This document shows, piece by piece, positions 52,351-60,865 of a stretch of 64,000 nt of DNA. A model generated the notes under the pieces. The model was not told the DNA's origin. It made no database searches and worked only from the letters and a program-made list of their open reading frames with translations. Location of the stretch: assembly GCA_016235125.1 (NCBI GenBank), contig JACRLZ010000001.1, positions 236,645-300,644 of the forward strand, in the 5' to 3' direction. The DNA comes from Sphingobacteriales bacterium. GTDB taxonomy: Bacteria > Bacteroidota > Bacteroidia > Chitinophagales > Chitinophagaceae. How positions within the stretch are numbered: the stretch's first letter is position 1; each line of letters opens with the position of its first letter. The translations under genes were made by a program, and so were the position numbers.

Positions 52351-52884
52351 ATGAAAGGATTGTTAGCTGTTTTGTTTATTTTTTCAATTCAGAGTGCCGG
52401 TAAAACCCAACGAGTTATTATTGATGGAAAAGAGTCTTCTCCCATTCTCACTTGGGATGATTTCAAAGGCCGGCCCGACGAGGGATCAACTTATAACGCT
52501 TTTACTTATTGGTACGTTTCTTACGGTTATGATGCTTTTCAGTTCAAAGGCGATACAGCAAAGTGGAAAGTAAAAGTGACGCTTGAACTTGAAAACAGAT
52601 CCTGGAAAAAAGACGGTAAAGTAAATGATTCATTACTGATACATGAGCAAGGCCACTTTGACATAGGGAGGATTTGCGCATTGGAAGTGCAACGAAAAGT
52701 CGACAATACTGTTTTTTTCAGAAGTAACTATGCAGCCAGCTTAAAGCAAATGGTGGATGAGATTATTGAGAAATACAGGAAGATGGAAAAAGATTACGAT
52801 AAAGAAACAGATCATTATCACAACAGGGAACAACAAAAAAAATGGGATAATTTCTTCATGAAAGAACTTGACAAATACAGGTAG
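52351..52884 (+). CDS. DUF922-type secreted putative Zn-protease
   Basis: A 177-residue protein with signal peptide (MKGLLAVLFIFSIQSAGKTQ). Core SPILTWDDFKGRPDEGSTYNAFTYWYVSYGY and LLIHEQGHFDIGRICALEVQRK match the DUF922 family, in which HExGH is taken as a zinc site; here HEQGH with a following D. The C-terminal helix is strongly charged (KYRKMEKDYDKETDHYHNREQQKKWD). No substrate is known. It starts 23 bases after dnaJ and may be co-transcribed. Convergent with the VWA gene, one base apart. Confidence 0.82.
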   Translation: MKGLLAVLFIFSIQSAGKTQRVIIDGKESSPILTWDDFKGRPDEGSTYNAFTYWYVSYGYDAFQFKGDTAKWKVKVTLELENRSWKKDGKVNDSLLIHEQGHFDIGRICALEVQRKVDNTVFFRSNYAASLKQMVDEIIEKYRKMEKDYDKETDHYHNREQQKKWDNFFMKELDKYR

Positions 52885-52885
52885 C

Positions 52886-54670
52886 TCACCACTCCGCCGT
52901 TCCGCCCTTTTTCTTTTTTGCTTTTGTGTATAAAGCCTTGGCCTGCTGAATCAACGATAAAAATTCTTTTTGCAGTAAATCATTGCCGGTACCCAATGAA
53001 CTTTCTGTCAGTGAAATGATATCATCCCAGTCGGCGTTCTTAATGAAAGGCGATGATCTTAACAAAGAGCCAAATAATGCTACCGCAGCAGAGAAGTGAT
53101 AACATTTATCCAGTTCTTTAAAAGCTGTATAATCAAACCGGCTTGTATAGTTAAAAACTTCTTCTTTTTTATTTCCGGGGAGATGATATCGTAATTTCAG
53201 GTCGGCTATTTTGCCGATGGTAAAATCATCCTTTATAGCGCCTTTGTTTATTTCAGTAGGAACGATTTCGAACAAAGCAATCATGGAGTGACCTGAACCG
53301 ATTTCCCCTCCTTCGATCGCCGACAAGGAATCTCTCAATGCACCCACTTTATTATCAAACCCTATGAGCCTGTATTCTTTTACATATTCAGGATTGAAAT
53401 CAACAGTCATATACACATCATCGGCTACGGTGTATAAGGTTTGCGTAAACTCTTTCAGCATTACTTTCTCAGCTTCCTTGAAATTATCGAGGTAAGCGAA
53501 ATTCCCTTTTCCCCTTTCCGATAATGTCTGAATTTTTGAGTCCTTATAATTTCCCATTCCCACTCCAAGGCAGGTAAGATAAATTCCGGATTCCCGGTGT
53601 TTGGAAATAAGTTCATCCAGCTCCGCCTCTGTTTTCATCCCCACATTAAAATCCCCATCAGTAGCAAGTATCACCCGGTTATTACCCTCTTTTATAAAAT
53701 GATTTTTTGCCACACTGTAAGCAAGCCGGATACCGGATTCTCCCGGCGTTGATCCGCCCGGTTCCAGTTCATCAATCGCTTTTAGTATTTTTTCTTTTTC
53801 ACCGCCGCTGGTTGTATTCAGCATCACCCCTACCGTGCCGCCATATACTACTATCGCAACTGAGTCTTTGTCCCTGAGATTATTTACCAGCAAACGGAAT
53901 GCTGACTTTAGCAATGGAAGACGGTTGGGCATATCCATTGATCCTGAAACATCGATCAAAAAAACAAGATGACTTGGCGGAAGTGTATCAAGATTTAATT
54001 TTTTAGATGAGAGATCTATAAAAAGCAACTGGTTATCCGTGTTCCATGGGCAGGAGCTTAAGGTGGATCTGATATTAAAAAGCTTTCCTTCATCCGGCTC
54101 ATGATAATTCAGGTTAAAATAATTCAGCATTTCCTCAATTCTTACCGCATCAGGAGGTACAAATGATTTAAGTGAAATAAATCTGCGTATGTTGCTGTAA
54201 GATGCTCTGTCCACATTCAGCGTCATGCCTGTGCTGGGAAATCTTTTGGTATTGATGAACCTGTTTTCCAAAAGACTGGCATAGGTTTCTTCACCGGTAA
54301 ACCAGCTTTTCTGCTCTTCTTTTTCAAGGTTTTTGGTTTGTGAACAAAGCCGGTCTCTCTTTGTGCTGCCTGCAGCAGCAAGGGCCTGTTTCAATTTCAC
54401 ACTTACATAAATATCTGCGTTTACCAGTATGGTTTGTTTCTGATAACCTTCGAGTGAGAAACTGAATGTATCAATTTGCTGATTAGCCACTATGCCGAAT
54501 GTGCCTGCGGCGCCGCTGCGGAAAATATATCCGGTTTTATGCTGAAGAATCGTAACATTCTGCAATACATTCCCCGCTTCATCCTTTACCTCTCCCCTCA
54601 CATAGTATTGCTGAGTAAATGCGGACAAAGGAAACAACAAAGAAAATAGTATATAGCCAATGGCCTTCAA
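52886..54670 (-). CDS. von Willebrand factor A protein, YfbK type
   Basis: A 594-residue protein with signal peptide (ending SAFTQ) and an N-terminal carboxypeptidase-regulatory-like domain (YVRGEVKDEAGNVLQNVTILQ). Residues about 130-200 are the YfbK-like conserved segment ENRFINTKRFPSTGMTLNVDRASYSNIRRF. The VWA domain (about 228-400) has a complete MIDAS: DVSGS, the T of GGSTPG and a later D in LATDGDFN. The C-terminal DUF3520-like part includes KLRYHLPGNKKEEVFNYTSRFDYTAFKELDKCYHFSAAVALFGSLLR. Start is TTG 54670. A surface adhesion or complex-assembly role is likely; the exact partner is unknown. Confidence 0.87.
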   Translation of the reverse strand: MKAIGYILFSLLFPLSAFTQQYYVRGEVKDEAGNVLQNVTILQHKTGYIFRSGAAGTFGIVANQQIDTFSFSLEGYQKQTILVNADIYVSVKLKQALAAAGSTKRDRLCSQTKNLEKEEQKSWFTGEETYASLLENRFINTKRFPSTGMTLNVDRASYSNIRRFISLKSFVPPDAVRIEEMLNYFNLNYHEPDEGKLFNIRSTLSSCPWNTDNQLLFIDLSSKKLNLDTLPPSHLVFLIDVSGSMDMPNRLPLLKSAFRLLVNNLRDKDSVAIVVYGGTVGVMLNTTSGGEKEKILKAIDELEPGGSTPGESGIRLAYSVAKNHFIKEGNNRVILATDGDFNVGMKTEAELDELISKHRESGIYLTCLGVGMGNYKDSKIQTLSERGKGNFAYLDNFKEAEKVMLKEFTQTLYTVADDVYMTVDFNPEYVKEYRLIGFDNKVGALRDSLSAIEGGEIGSGHSMIALFEIVPTEINKGAIKDDFTIGKIADLKLRYHLPGNKKEEVFNYTSRFDYTAFKELDKCYHFSAAVALFGSLLRSSPFIKNADWDDIISLTESSLGTGNDLLQKEFLSLIQQAKALYTKAKKKKGGTAEW

Positions 54671-54724
54671 GTGGATATTTTAATCCCGAAAATTTACAAA
54701 AAAAGACTGAGAGCCAGTACGATT

Positions 54725-55258
54725 TTATACCAATTGGTAAATCTCCTTCAGGTTCCGGCCAAGACCGTCATAATCAAGCCCATAACCTACTACGAATTTA
54801 TTCGGTATATCAAACCCTATATAGTCTAACGTCAACGGGTATGTTGTGGCCTCCGATTTGTGCAGAAGAGCTGCGATCTTCAAAGATTTTGGCTGCTGGT
54901 GAACCAGTTTTGGCAAAAACTTATGCAATGTTTTCCCGGTATCTACAATGTCTTCCACAATGATCACATCTTTATCAAAAAGGTCTTCCTCAAGCCCGAT
55001 GGACGTTATCACTTTGCCTGACGATTTCATTCCTTTATAGGATGCCAGCTTTATAAAACAAAGTTCTGCCTCAATCGTAAGATGCCTGAACAAATCGGCG
55101 GCAAACATGAATGAACCGTTCAATATCGCTATAAAAAGAGGTTTTTTCCCGGCATAATCTTTATTGATATTTTCCGCAATCTCTTTTACTCTTTTTTGTA
55201 TAACCACTTCTGAAAGATAAGTCCCGAATGATTTATCATGTACTTTAATTACTGCCAT
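54725..55258 (-). CDS. hpt: hypoxanthine phosphoribosyltransferase
   Basis: A 177-residue type I phosphoribosyltransferase that salvages hypoxanthine or guanine with PRPP. Signatures: KPLFIAILNGSFMFAADLFRHL (flexible-loop region start), ELCFIKLASYKGMKSSGKV, and the PRPP loop VIIVEDIVDTGKTLHKFL. C-terminal IPNKFVVGYGLDYDGLGRNL is typical of bacterial HPRTs. It starts three bases after the stop of the upstream glucosaminidase gene, so they are co-transcribed. Confidence 0.95.
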   Translation of the reverse strand: MAVIKVHDKSFGTYLSEVVIQKRVKEIAENINKDYAGKKPLFIAILNGSFMFAADLFRHLTIEAELCFIKLASYKGMKSSGKVITSIGLEEDLFDKDVIIVEDIVDTGKTLHKFLPKLVHQQPKSLKIAALLHKSEATTYPLTLDYIGFDIPNKFVVGYGLDYDGLGRNLKEIYQLV

Positions 55259-55261
55259 TGC

Positions 55262-56296
55262 TTAATTGGTGGATTTTAGTTTGTTGCCGCCGGTTAATGA
55301 ATAATTGCTTTTCAATGCAAGTTTAGGAATTGTTGCCGACTTTTTTTTCAGGCCTAATTTTTCTCCCACTGCCGGCATTTCCCCTTCCTTCAACCAGTTC
55401 AACTCCAGGAGGCTTTCAAGCCGTATGGCTTCGGTCTGGGCAATATCATGCAGGGTTTCTCCTGCCTGGATTACATGAAATTCGTTATTACCTGTTTTTC
55501 TTTTTCGCTGCAGGTAGATCAACTGGTCTTTTTCAGTTTGCTCTGCCGGTTGCATATCATTAAAATCAAAAATCTTCGAAAGATCAACATTATATTGTTT
55601 TGCTATAAATAAAAAGGAGATTCCCTTTTTTACATATACAACTTTTGTTTCATTCAGCTTAAACTCTCCCTCAGGATAATCAATTTTCCTTACGGCCTCA
55701 CCTTCTACTTTAAACTCGTCCACTTGTGTGACAGGCATAGCCATCGAAACATTTATTGCCATTGTATCGGCAATTCGCTTTCCCAATGCGATCATTGTGT
55801 AATCCTGCAGCTGATAGTCTTCGATTAATTTAATAAGCACCTGCGGATATTTAGGATTGGTGGCATATCCCGCTTTTTTCAGTCCATAAGCCCAGCCGGA
55901 ATAATCAGAAGGATCAAGTGCAAACAAAGAGACATAACGCTGGCTATTCTTCAAGAAATCAGAATGATCTTTATAAGAATCTTCTGCTGACGGATATTTC
56001 CGAAAACATTCTTTTTTTGCATCGTCATCATGCTTAACAGATTCTCCCGTCCAGTTTGATTTGCATTTAATCCCAAAGTGATTATTTGCATTCAGTGCCA
56101 ATTTACCTTTTCCTGCTCCGGACTCATGTATGCCCTGTGCAAGAGTAATAGCAGCAGGTACGCCGGTTCGTTGCATCTCGGCAATAGCAAGCTCTTTATA
56201 AGTATTAATATAGCTTAAAATAATATCCGCCTTTTGTGCATGCGAAGAAACCGATGAGAGCAGGGATAAAAACAAAATATACTTTACTCTTTTCAC
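55262..56296 (-). CDS. glucosaminidase with two LysM domains
   Basis: A 344-residue peptidoglycan hydrolase. Signal peptide (about 1-20, ending SSHAQ). The glucosaminidase domain (about 25-165) includes GVPAAITLAQGIHESGAGKGKLALNANNHFGIKCKSNWTG, with the catalytic Glu in IHES, and SDFLKNSQRYVSLFALDPSDYSGWAYGLKKAGYATNPKYPQVLI. Two LysM-like repeats follow: KVVYVKKGISFLFIAKQYNVDLSKIFDFND and FHVIQAGETLHDIAQTEAIRLESLLELNWL. Cell-wall remodelling in the periplasm is expected. GTG start at 56296. hpt follows directly. Confidence 0.92.
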   Translation of the reverse strand: MKRVKYILFLSLLSSVSSHAQKADIILSYINTYKELAIAEMQRTGVPAAITLAQGIHESGAGKGKLALNANNHFGIKCKSNWTGESVKHDDDAKKECFRKYPSAEDSYKDHSDFLKNSQRYVSLFALDPSDYSGWAYGLKKAGYATNPKYPQVLIKLIEDYQLQDYTMIALGKRIADTMAINVSMAMPVTQVDEFKVEGEAVRKIDYPEGEFKLNETKVVYVKKGISFLFIAKQYNVDLSKIFDFNDMQPAEQTEKDQLIYLQRKRKTGNNEFHVIQAGETLHDIAQTEAIRLESLLELNWLKEGEMPAVGEKLGLKKKSATIPKLALKSNYSLTGGNKLKSTN

Positions 56297-56302
56297 TGGT
56301 AC

Positions 56303-56941
56303 TTATAATTTTCTGATCAGGTATAATCCGTCACGGATGGTTAAAACAATTTTTTCTATATCGGTTCTTGTCTTAATAAATTCATTGAAAGCCTTGATGC
56401 CTTTGGTGCTTTTATTTTTTGCTTCCGCTTCAAATACTGCCCCATGAAAGAAAATATTATCCGCTAAAATAAAACCGTTTTTCCGCACCTGAGGAAAAAC
56501 GAGGTTAAAATATTCAATATAGGCTGGTTTATCTGCATCAATAAAGACCAGATCCCATGTTTCATTCAATTGAGGAATGATTTCAATAGCGTTTCCTGTA
56601 TGTGAAATAATTTTATCCGCAAACGATGAACGATCAAAATAAGACCTCGCCAACTTAACATCTTCATCCCTGATATCAATTGTATGTAATAACCCGTCTT
56701 GGGCAAGCCCTTTGGCAAGACATAAGGCGCTGTATCCTGTAAATGTTCCGATTTCAAGAATTCTTCGGGGTTTTATCATGCAGCTGATCATCTCCAGCAG
56801 TTTGCCCTGCAGGTGACCACTGAGCATCTGAGGGTCGGCATGCTGGTTGAAAGTATAGTCAGCAATTTCCTTTAGTAAGGAATCTTCTGATGATGTATAT
56901 GCTTCTGCGTATTGCTGTACTTGTGGATTGATGAGTTCCAG
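56303..56941 (-). CDS. SAM-dependent O-methyltransferase with probable CTG start
   Basis: A 212-residue catechol-O-methyltransferase-type enzyme. Signatures: RRILEIGTFTGYSALCLAKGL (SAM motif I), IDIRDEDVKLARSYFDRS, ETWDLVFIDADKPAYIEYFNLVFPQVRKNGFILADNIFFHG. The first ATG (56827) would begin at MLSGHLQGKL and remove a conserved N-terminal region. The frame is open upstream and encodes LELINPQVQQYAEAYTSSEDSLLKEI, which in homologues starts MELINP. Position M corresponds to CTG at 56941. A TAnnTTTG box (TATCTTTG, 56963-56956) lies 14 bases before it on this strand. Substrate unknown. Confidence 0.85.
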   Translation of the reverse strand: MELINPQVQQYAEAYTSSEDSLLKEIADYTFNQHADPQMLSGHLQGKLLEMISCMIKPRRILEIGTFTGYSALCLAKGLAQDGLLHTIDIRDEDVKLARSYFDRSSFADKIISHTGNAIEIIPQLNETWDLVFIDADKPAYIEYFNLVFPQVRKNGFILADNIFFHGAVFEAEAKNKSTKGIKAFNEFIKTRTDIEKIVLTIRDGLYLIRKL

Positions 56942-56955
56942 ATAAAAAGTTTTGG

Positions 56956-56963
56956 CAAAGATA
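56956..56963 (-). promoter_or_regulatory. TATCTTTG -7 box before the O-methyltransferase
   Basis: Exact match to TAnnTTTG on the minus strand, 14 bases before the CTG start. It supports transcription beginning just before that codon and so argues against a start further upstream. Confidence 0.45.
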
Positions 56964-56973
56964 AGAATGATGT

Positions 56974-57046
56974 CAGAGGTCGGAGGTATGAGGTCAGAAG
57001 TGAATATGATCTGTTAAACTCCTCTGATGTCTGACTTCATACCTCT
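56974..57046. repeat. inverted heptad-type repeat (GTCAGAG/GAGGTAT words)
   Basis: Arms 56982-56998 and 57030-57046 are inverted copies over 17 bases with two mismatches, loop 31 bases. The arms consist of seven-base words related to AGGTCAG and AGGTATG. Located between the lipoprotein and O-methyltransferase genes, nine bases after the lipoprotein stop. Confidence 0.75.
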
Positions 57047-57055
57047 GAATTCGTT

Positions 57056-57406
57056 TTACTCCATCCCCTTATCCTCCACCGAAATAATCTTCCCCCCTTC
57101 CCAGCAGAGGTTGTATTTTCTTTTTGTTATGCCGGATTTACATTCAAGCAAATAGCAGTTACCATTGGCTTCAAGCACTTTTGGAGTAGCAAGGTCGTAC
57201 ATATCCATATCCTTATCATCAAGACCAGGTGCGCCAAACTGTTCGAGCGCAACCGTTACTGATGCGGATCTTCCGTTCAGGTTATTCATAAAATCCTGCA
57301 TCTCTGTACTAACCTTTACAGATGATTTTTTTTCACCACCGCCGCCGCAGGAAGTAAAAAAAATGATTGTTGCCAAAACCGTAACAGATAATAATAGCTT
57401 TTTCAT
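57056..57406 (-). CDS. small lipoprotein
   Basis: A 116-residue lipoprotein, lipobox FTSC (Cys about 20) followed by GGGGEKKSS. The mature part, STEMQDFMNNLNGRSASVTVALEQFGAPGLDDKDMDMYDLATPKVLEANGNCYLLECKSGITKRKYNLCWEGGKIISVEDKG, has three cysteines and no recognised domain. Some similarity in layout to small Bacteroidota lipoproteins near transporters. It sits 42 bases downstream of the sodium symporter gene on the same strand. Confidence 0.8.
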   Translation of the reverse strand: MKKLLLSVTVLATIIFFTSCGGGGEKKSSVKVSTEMQDFMNNLNGRSASVTVALEQFGAPGLDDKDMDMYDLATPKVLEANGNCYLLECKSGITKRKYNLCWEGGKIISVEDKGME

Positions 57407-57448
57407 TTATATTTTTTTAGATTAAAGATTAATTATTACTTCATGCTG

Positions 57449-58972
57449 TTATGCCGTTTTTAATTCAACATTTGTTGCGGGTCTTGATATAGCCCACAAA
57501 CCCATGAACGTAAGTAGCCCATTAATGATCAATAACTCAATTCCAATCTGGTATCCCCCTAAAACTAATGCGGAGTTTTTGCTGAGAAAATAACACAGCA
57601 CCGGCGCTGCAACACAAATAATAGTTACAATAATGCCGTCTTTTATTTTTCTCTTTGTCAAAATGCCAAAGGCAAAAAGCCCAAGCAACGGGCCATAGGT
57701 ATATCCTGCAAGATCAAGTATAACATAAATAATGGATTTATTATCAATCCATTTAAATATTAAAATACAGGCAAAAAAGATAAGTGTGAAACTAAAGTGA
57801 ACAATCAGTCTTATTTGTTTTTTTCTTTTTTCACCCCAGTCATTTCGTCGCTTCAGACCCAATTGATCTATACAGAAGGAAGAAGTAAGGGCGGTTAATG
57901 CCCCATCTGCACTGGGAAAAAGGGCGGAAATAAGGCCAATAATAAATATGATACTAACTGCCTGCGGCAAATAATGTAATGCGATGGTAGGGAAAAGATC
58001 ATCCCCTATCACATTTTTACCTTCCAGTAATAACTGTTTTGTGCCGTACGCCCCTCCATTCTGAAGTACATATAAATACAATAAGCCGCCCAACAGCAGA
58101 AATAAAAAATTAACCACTACAATAACGCTGCTGAACGTCATCATGTTTTTCTGTGAGTCTTTAAGATTTTTTACACTAATGTTTTTTTGCATCATTTCCT
58201 GGTCAAGCCCTGTCATGGCAATGGCAATAAAAGCTCCGCCAATTATTTGTTTTATAAAAAATCCCTTGCTCCCCGGGTCCATATTAAAAATATTTGTATA
58301 CCCCTTTATACTCAGTGTATCCAATGCTGTACCGATATTAAGATCCAGATTGGAAAGGATATAAATAACACATACGATGAGACCCAGTAACATAAACGAT
58401 GTTTGCAGCGTATCCGTATAAACAATTGTTTTTACTCCCCCCTCAAAAGTGTACAGCAGAATCATCAACAAAATGATGAGTGTTGTAACGGTAAAAGAAA
58501 TTCCCATTCGGTCAAGAATAAATAGCTGAAGTACATTAATAACAAGGTAAAGACGGGCGGTGGCGCCAACTGTTCTTGATAATATAAAAAATAGCGACCC
58601 GGTTTTGTAGGAGAAAAAACCAAACCTGTGCTGAAGGTAGTTATATATTGATGTCAGGTTAAGTCTGTAATACAATGGCAGAAGAACATAGGCGATAACG
58701 ATATAGCCAAGGAAATAACCGATAACAACCTGGAAATAGCCAAACCCTTTGAAGGCATCTCCTGAAAAATCCCCGACTGTACCCGGAACACTTACAAATG
58801 TGACACCAGACAAAGAAGTGCCTATCATTCCAAAAGCCACCAGCATCCAGTTGCTGTTGCGGTTACCTATAAAAAAAGATTCATTATTCGAATTGCGGGA
58901 AGTGTACCAGGCTACTGTAAGCAGCAACAAAAAATACCCGATGACGAATGTGAAAAGGATTGTTGGCGACAT
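57449..58972 (-). CDS. sodium:solute symporter (SSS family)
   Basis: A 507-residue membrane protein with 13 or so helices. LFTFVIGYFLLLLTVAWYTSRNSNNESFFIGNRNSNWMLVAFGMIGTSLSGVTFVSVPGTVGDF is the classic SSS N-terminus, including the FFIGNR and SGVTFVSVPG segments; LPQAVSIIFIIGLISALFPSADGALTALTSSF and ILDLAGYTYGPLLGLFAFGILT follow. This branch is related to the PutP/SMCT type. The substrate (amino acid, sugar, monocarboxylate) cannot be told. ATG 58972 is preferred over the TTG two codons upstream. Confidence 0.9.
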   Translation of the reverse strand: MSPTILFTFVIGYFLLLLTVAWYTSRNSNNESFFIGNRNSNWMLVAFGMIGTSLSGVTFVSVPGTVGDFSGDAFKGFGYFQVVIGYFLGYIVIAYVLLPLYYRLNLTSIYNYLQHRFGFFSYKTGSLFFILSRTVGATARLYLVINVLQLFILDRMGISFTVTTLIILLMILLYTFEGGVKTIVYTDTLQTSFMLLGLIVCVIYILSNLDLNIGTALDTLSIKGYTNIFNMDPGSKGFFIKQIIGGAFIAIAMTGLDQEMMQKNISVKNLKDSQKNMMTFSSVIVVVNFLFLLLGGLLYLYVLQNGGAYGTKQLLLEGKNVIGDDLFPTIALHYLPQAVSIIFIIGLISALFPSADGALTALTSSFCIDQLGLKRRNDWGEKRKKQIRLIVHFSFTLIFFACILIFKWIDNKSIIYVILDLAGYTYGPLLGLFAFGILTKRKIKDGIIVTIICVAAPVLCYFLSKNSALVLGGYQIGIELLIINGLLTFMGLWAISRPATNVELKTA

Positions 58973-58992
58973 AATCAAAGTCTGTTAGTGAA

Positions 58993-59104
58993 TTTTCCCA
59001 CAAAGCCACTAAGCACACAAAGAGAGTCATAAAAACCCGACCCGGGTGTCTGGAAAATATAGTGCACAAAAAACCTTAGTACCCTTTGTGTCTTTGTGGG
59101 AAAA
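58993..59104. repeat. 112-bp element with 21-bp inverted ends (CACAAAG word)
   Basis: Ends 58993-59013 and 59084-59104 are inverted copies over 21 bases, the outer 13 (TTTTCCCACAAAG) perfect, two mismatches inside. CACAAAG/CACTAAG words repeat within the ends. A 70-base centre with CCCGACCCGGGT separates them. Lies between the divergent symporter and LOG genes; no transposase. Confidence 0.8.
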
Positions 59105-59167
59105 ACAATAATATTCAATTTTGAAGATAAACAAATTTGTTATCCCTTTGCGGCAATTTATTGGAAT

Positions 59168-59704
59168 ATGCTCATAAAATCAATTGCAGTTTTTTGCGGC
59201 TCCAAGACAGGAAAAAACCCGGTTTTCATCAAACATGCTGAAGAAGTGGGTAAGCTGCTGGCCGAAAAAAATATTACCCTTATCTATGGCGGCGGCAATG
59301 TGGGCATCATGAGTGTAATTGCCAATGCTGCCATGCAACACGGAGGAAAAGTGATCGGCATCATTCCGAAACTATTGCTGGAATGGGAAAGGCAGCATGA
59401 ACAAATCACAGAACTGATCGTCACCGAAGATATGCATGACCGTAAAAAAATAATTTATGAAAGATGTGATGCTGCCCTGATACTTCCCGGTGGCTTTGGC
59501 ACACTGGATGAATTATTTGAAATGGTAACCTGGAACCAGCTTTCCATACATGACAAACATATCTTCATACTTAACTCAGGTGGCTTCTACAATTATCTTA
59601 TCATGCACATCGAACAGATGAAAGCAGAACATTTTCTTTATAATGAAGCAGAAAAAAGGGTCACTGTTATCAATGACCCCACTGAATTGTTTTCATGGTT
59701 ATGA
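59168..59704 (+). CDS. LOG-family protein (cytokinin riboside 5'-monophosphate phosphoribohydrolase-like)
   Basis: A 178-residue LOG/TIGR00730 protein. MLIKSIAVFCGSKTGKNPVFIKHAEEVGKLLAEKNITLIYGGGNVGIMSVIANAAMQHGGKVIGIIPKLL is the standard Rossmann N-terminus and MHDRKKIIYERCDAALILPGGFGTLDELFEMVTWNQLSIHDKHIFIL has the hallmark PGGFGTLDE. The enzyme cleaves nucleoside monophosphates to base and ribose 5-phosphate. ATG 59168 matches the family; an open frame extends back to a GTG at 59096 inside the inverted-repeat element and is discounted. Confidence 0.93.
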   Translation: MLIKSIAVFCGSKTGKNPVFIKHAEEVGKLLAEKNITLIYGGGNVGIMSVIANAAMQHGGKVIGIIPKLLLEWERQHEQITELIVTEDMHDRKKIIYERCDAALILPGGFGTLDELFEMVTWNQLSIHDKHIFILNSGGFYNYLIMHIEQMKAEHFLYNEAEKRVTVINDPTELFSWL

Positions 59705-59706
59705 TA

Positions 59707-60351
59707 CTATCTCCTTCTCCCCTCGCCCTCAAAAAGACCGATATTAATTCCTGCCCTGATTATGGGTATTGCCCTTACCACATAATCGTTGGTGGCGGGA
59801 TTATATACAAGATCAACGTAGGGTGAATTTTTGTTTTTCACCACATCGAATAAAATCGAGAGATAATAGAATGTATTGCTGCCGGGGCCACGACCCTGTG
59901 TGTAACCACCCCCGATAAGAAGTGAATTGGCTTCTACCGTTTCTTTGTAGGGTAAATAATTGTTGGTTGCAGGAATATATCTAAGCCGGGTGAAGTTATG
60001 TTCCGCCTGTGCCTGTAAAAAAATAAAATTCACCGGGTAAAGACGTACAAACAGACCTCCTCCATATACCGATTGTTTTATTTTATCATTTATCTCAATG
60101 ACATCCCGTTGGCCACTGTAGGTATAATTAAATACAACTCCCCCGTCGAGCCAGTTGGCAAGTTTATATCCAAACAGCGGGCTGGCGCCTAAAATGGTAA
60201 CCCCGCTGAAAAAGGATACTGTGACACTGCCTCCGGTAAACAGATTATCTTTTTTAAACCCTTTTTCTTCCTCATCCTTTTCTTTTTTCTGAGCAAACAG
60301 AGAAAGGGACAGAACCACTGAAAACATCACTATTAAATATTTTCTTTTCAT
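59707..60351 (-). CDS. outer-membrane beta-barrel protein
   Basis: A 214-residue exported protein. Signal peptide (about 1-21, ending LFAQK), a charged KEKDEEEKGFKKDN linker, then alternating strands: FTGGSVTVSFFSGVTILGASPLFGYKLANWLDGGVVFNYTY, SVYGGGLFVRLYPVNFIFLQAQAEHNF and IIRAGINIGLFEGEGRRR. This is the usual small outer-membrane barrel layout of Bacteroidota. Function unknown. Twenty-one bases downstream of the small membrane protein gene on the same strand, so probably one operon. Confidence 0.8.
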   Translation of the reverse strand: MKRKYLIVMFSVVLSLSLFAQKKEKDEEEKGFKKDNLFTGGSVTVSFFSGVTILGASPLFGYKLANWLDGGVVFNYTYSGQRDVIEINDKIKQSVYGGGLFVRLYPVNFIFLQAQAEHNFTRLRYIPATNNYLPYKETVEANSLLIGGGYTQGRGPGSNTFYYLSILFDVVKNKNSPYVDLVYNPATNDYVVRAIPIIRAGINIGLFEGEGRRR

Positions 60352-60372
60352 ATTACGGTTTTTAAAATGTTA

Positions 60373-60864
60373 TCACTCCAGTTCCTGCTGTTCTTTCCAG
60401 CCAAGGGTCAATTCATTTATTATTTTTTGTTTTTGGGGAAATTTTGCGAACATCGCTGCCAGCATTATTCCCGTTATGATAAGGGCCTTATAATCGCCGG
60501 TAAGAAAAAAAATTATTACCGATAATATTCCCGGGACTTCACATAAAGCCATGTATAAGATAAGCGCCTCCCTGTATTGGTTTAGTTTATCGTCCAACGA
60601 AATAACTGAGTTCCGTATTTTTTTTAATCTTTTAGTATACCCGGTAAAAGCTGACAACAAACAAAGCACAGCTATTCCTGCAGCTGCCAGGAGAAAAATG
60701 TCGTTTATGTTATCCGGACCGGGCGGCATCGCTGGCCCGCTAACCTGAATGATCAACAGTATTATCAGTGCAAAACAGGAAAGCCCGATCATCAATGCAG
60801 CAACCAGGATTTTGAAAGATCTTACCGGTTGTGGTGTAGGTAAATTGTCAGAAGATTCTGTCAT
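60373..60864 (-). CDS. hypothetical integral membrane protein
   Basis: A 163-residue protein with four hydrophobic segments: ILVAALMIGLSCFALIILLIIQV, DIFLLAAAGIAVLCLLSAFTGY, ALILYMALCEVPGILSVIIFFLTG and LIITGIMLAAMFAKF. The N-terminus (TESSDNLPTPQPVRSFK) and C-terminus (IINELTLGWKEQQELE) are polar. No family recognised. It starts one base after the GlcD-type oxidase gene on the minus strand (its start at 60864, the oxidase ends at 60866), so they are co-transcribed. Confidence 0.75.
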   Translation of the reverse strand: MTESSDNLPTPQPVRSFKILVAALMIGLSCFALIILLIIQVSGPAMPPGPDNINDIFLLAAAGIAVLCLLSAFTGYTKRLKKIRNSVISLDDKLNQYREALILYMALCEVPGILSVIIFFLTGDYKALIITGIMLAAMFAKFPQKQKIINELTLGWKEQQELE

Positions 60865-60865
60865 A

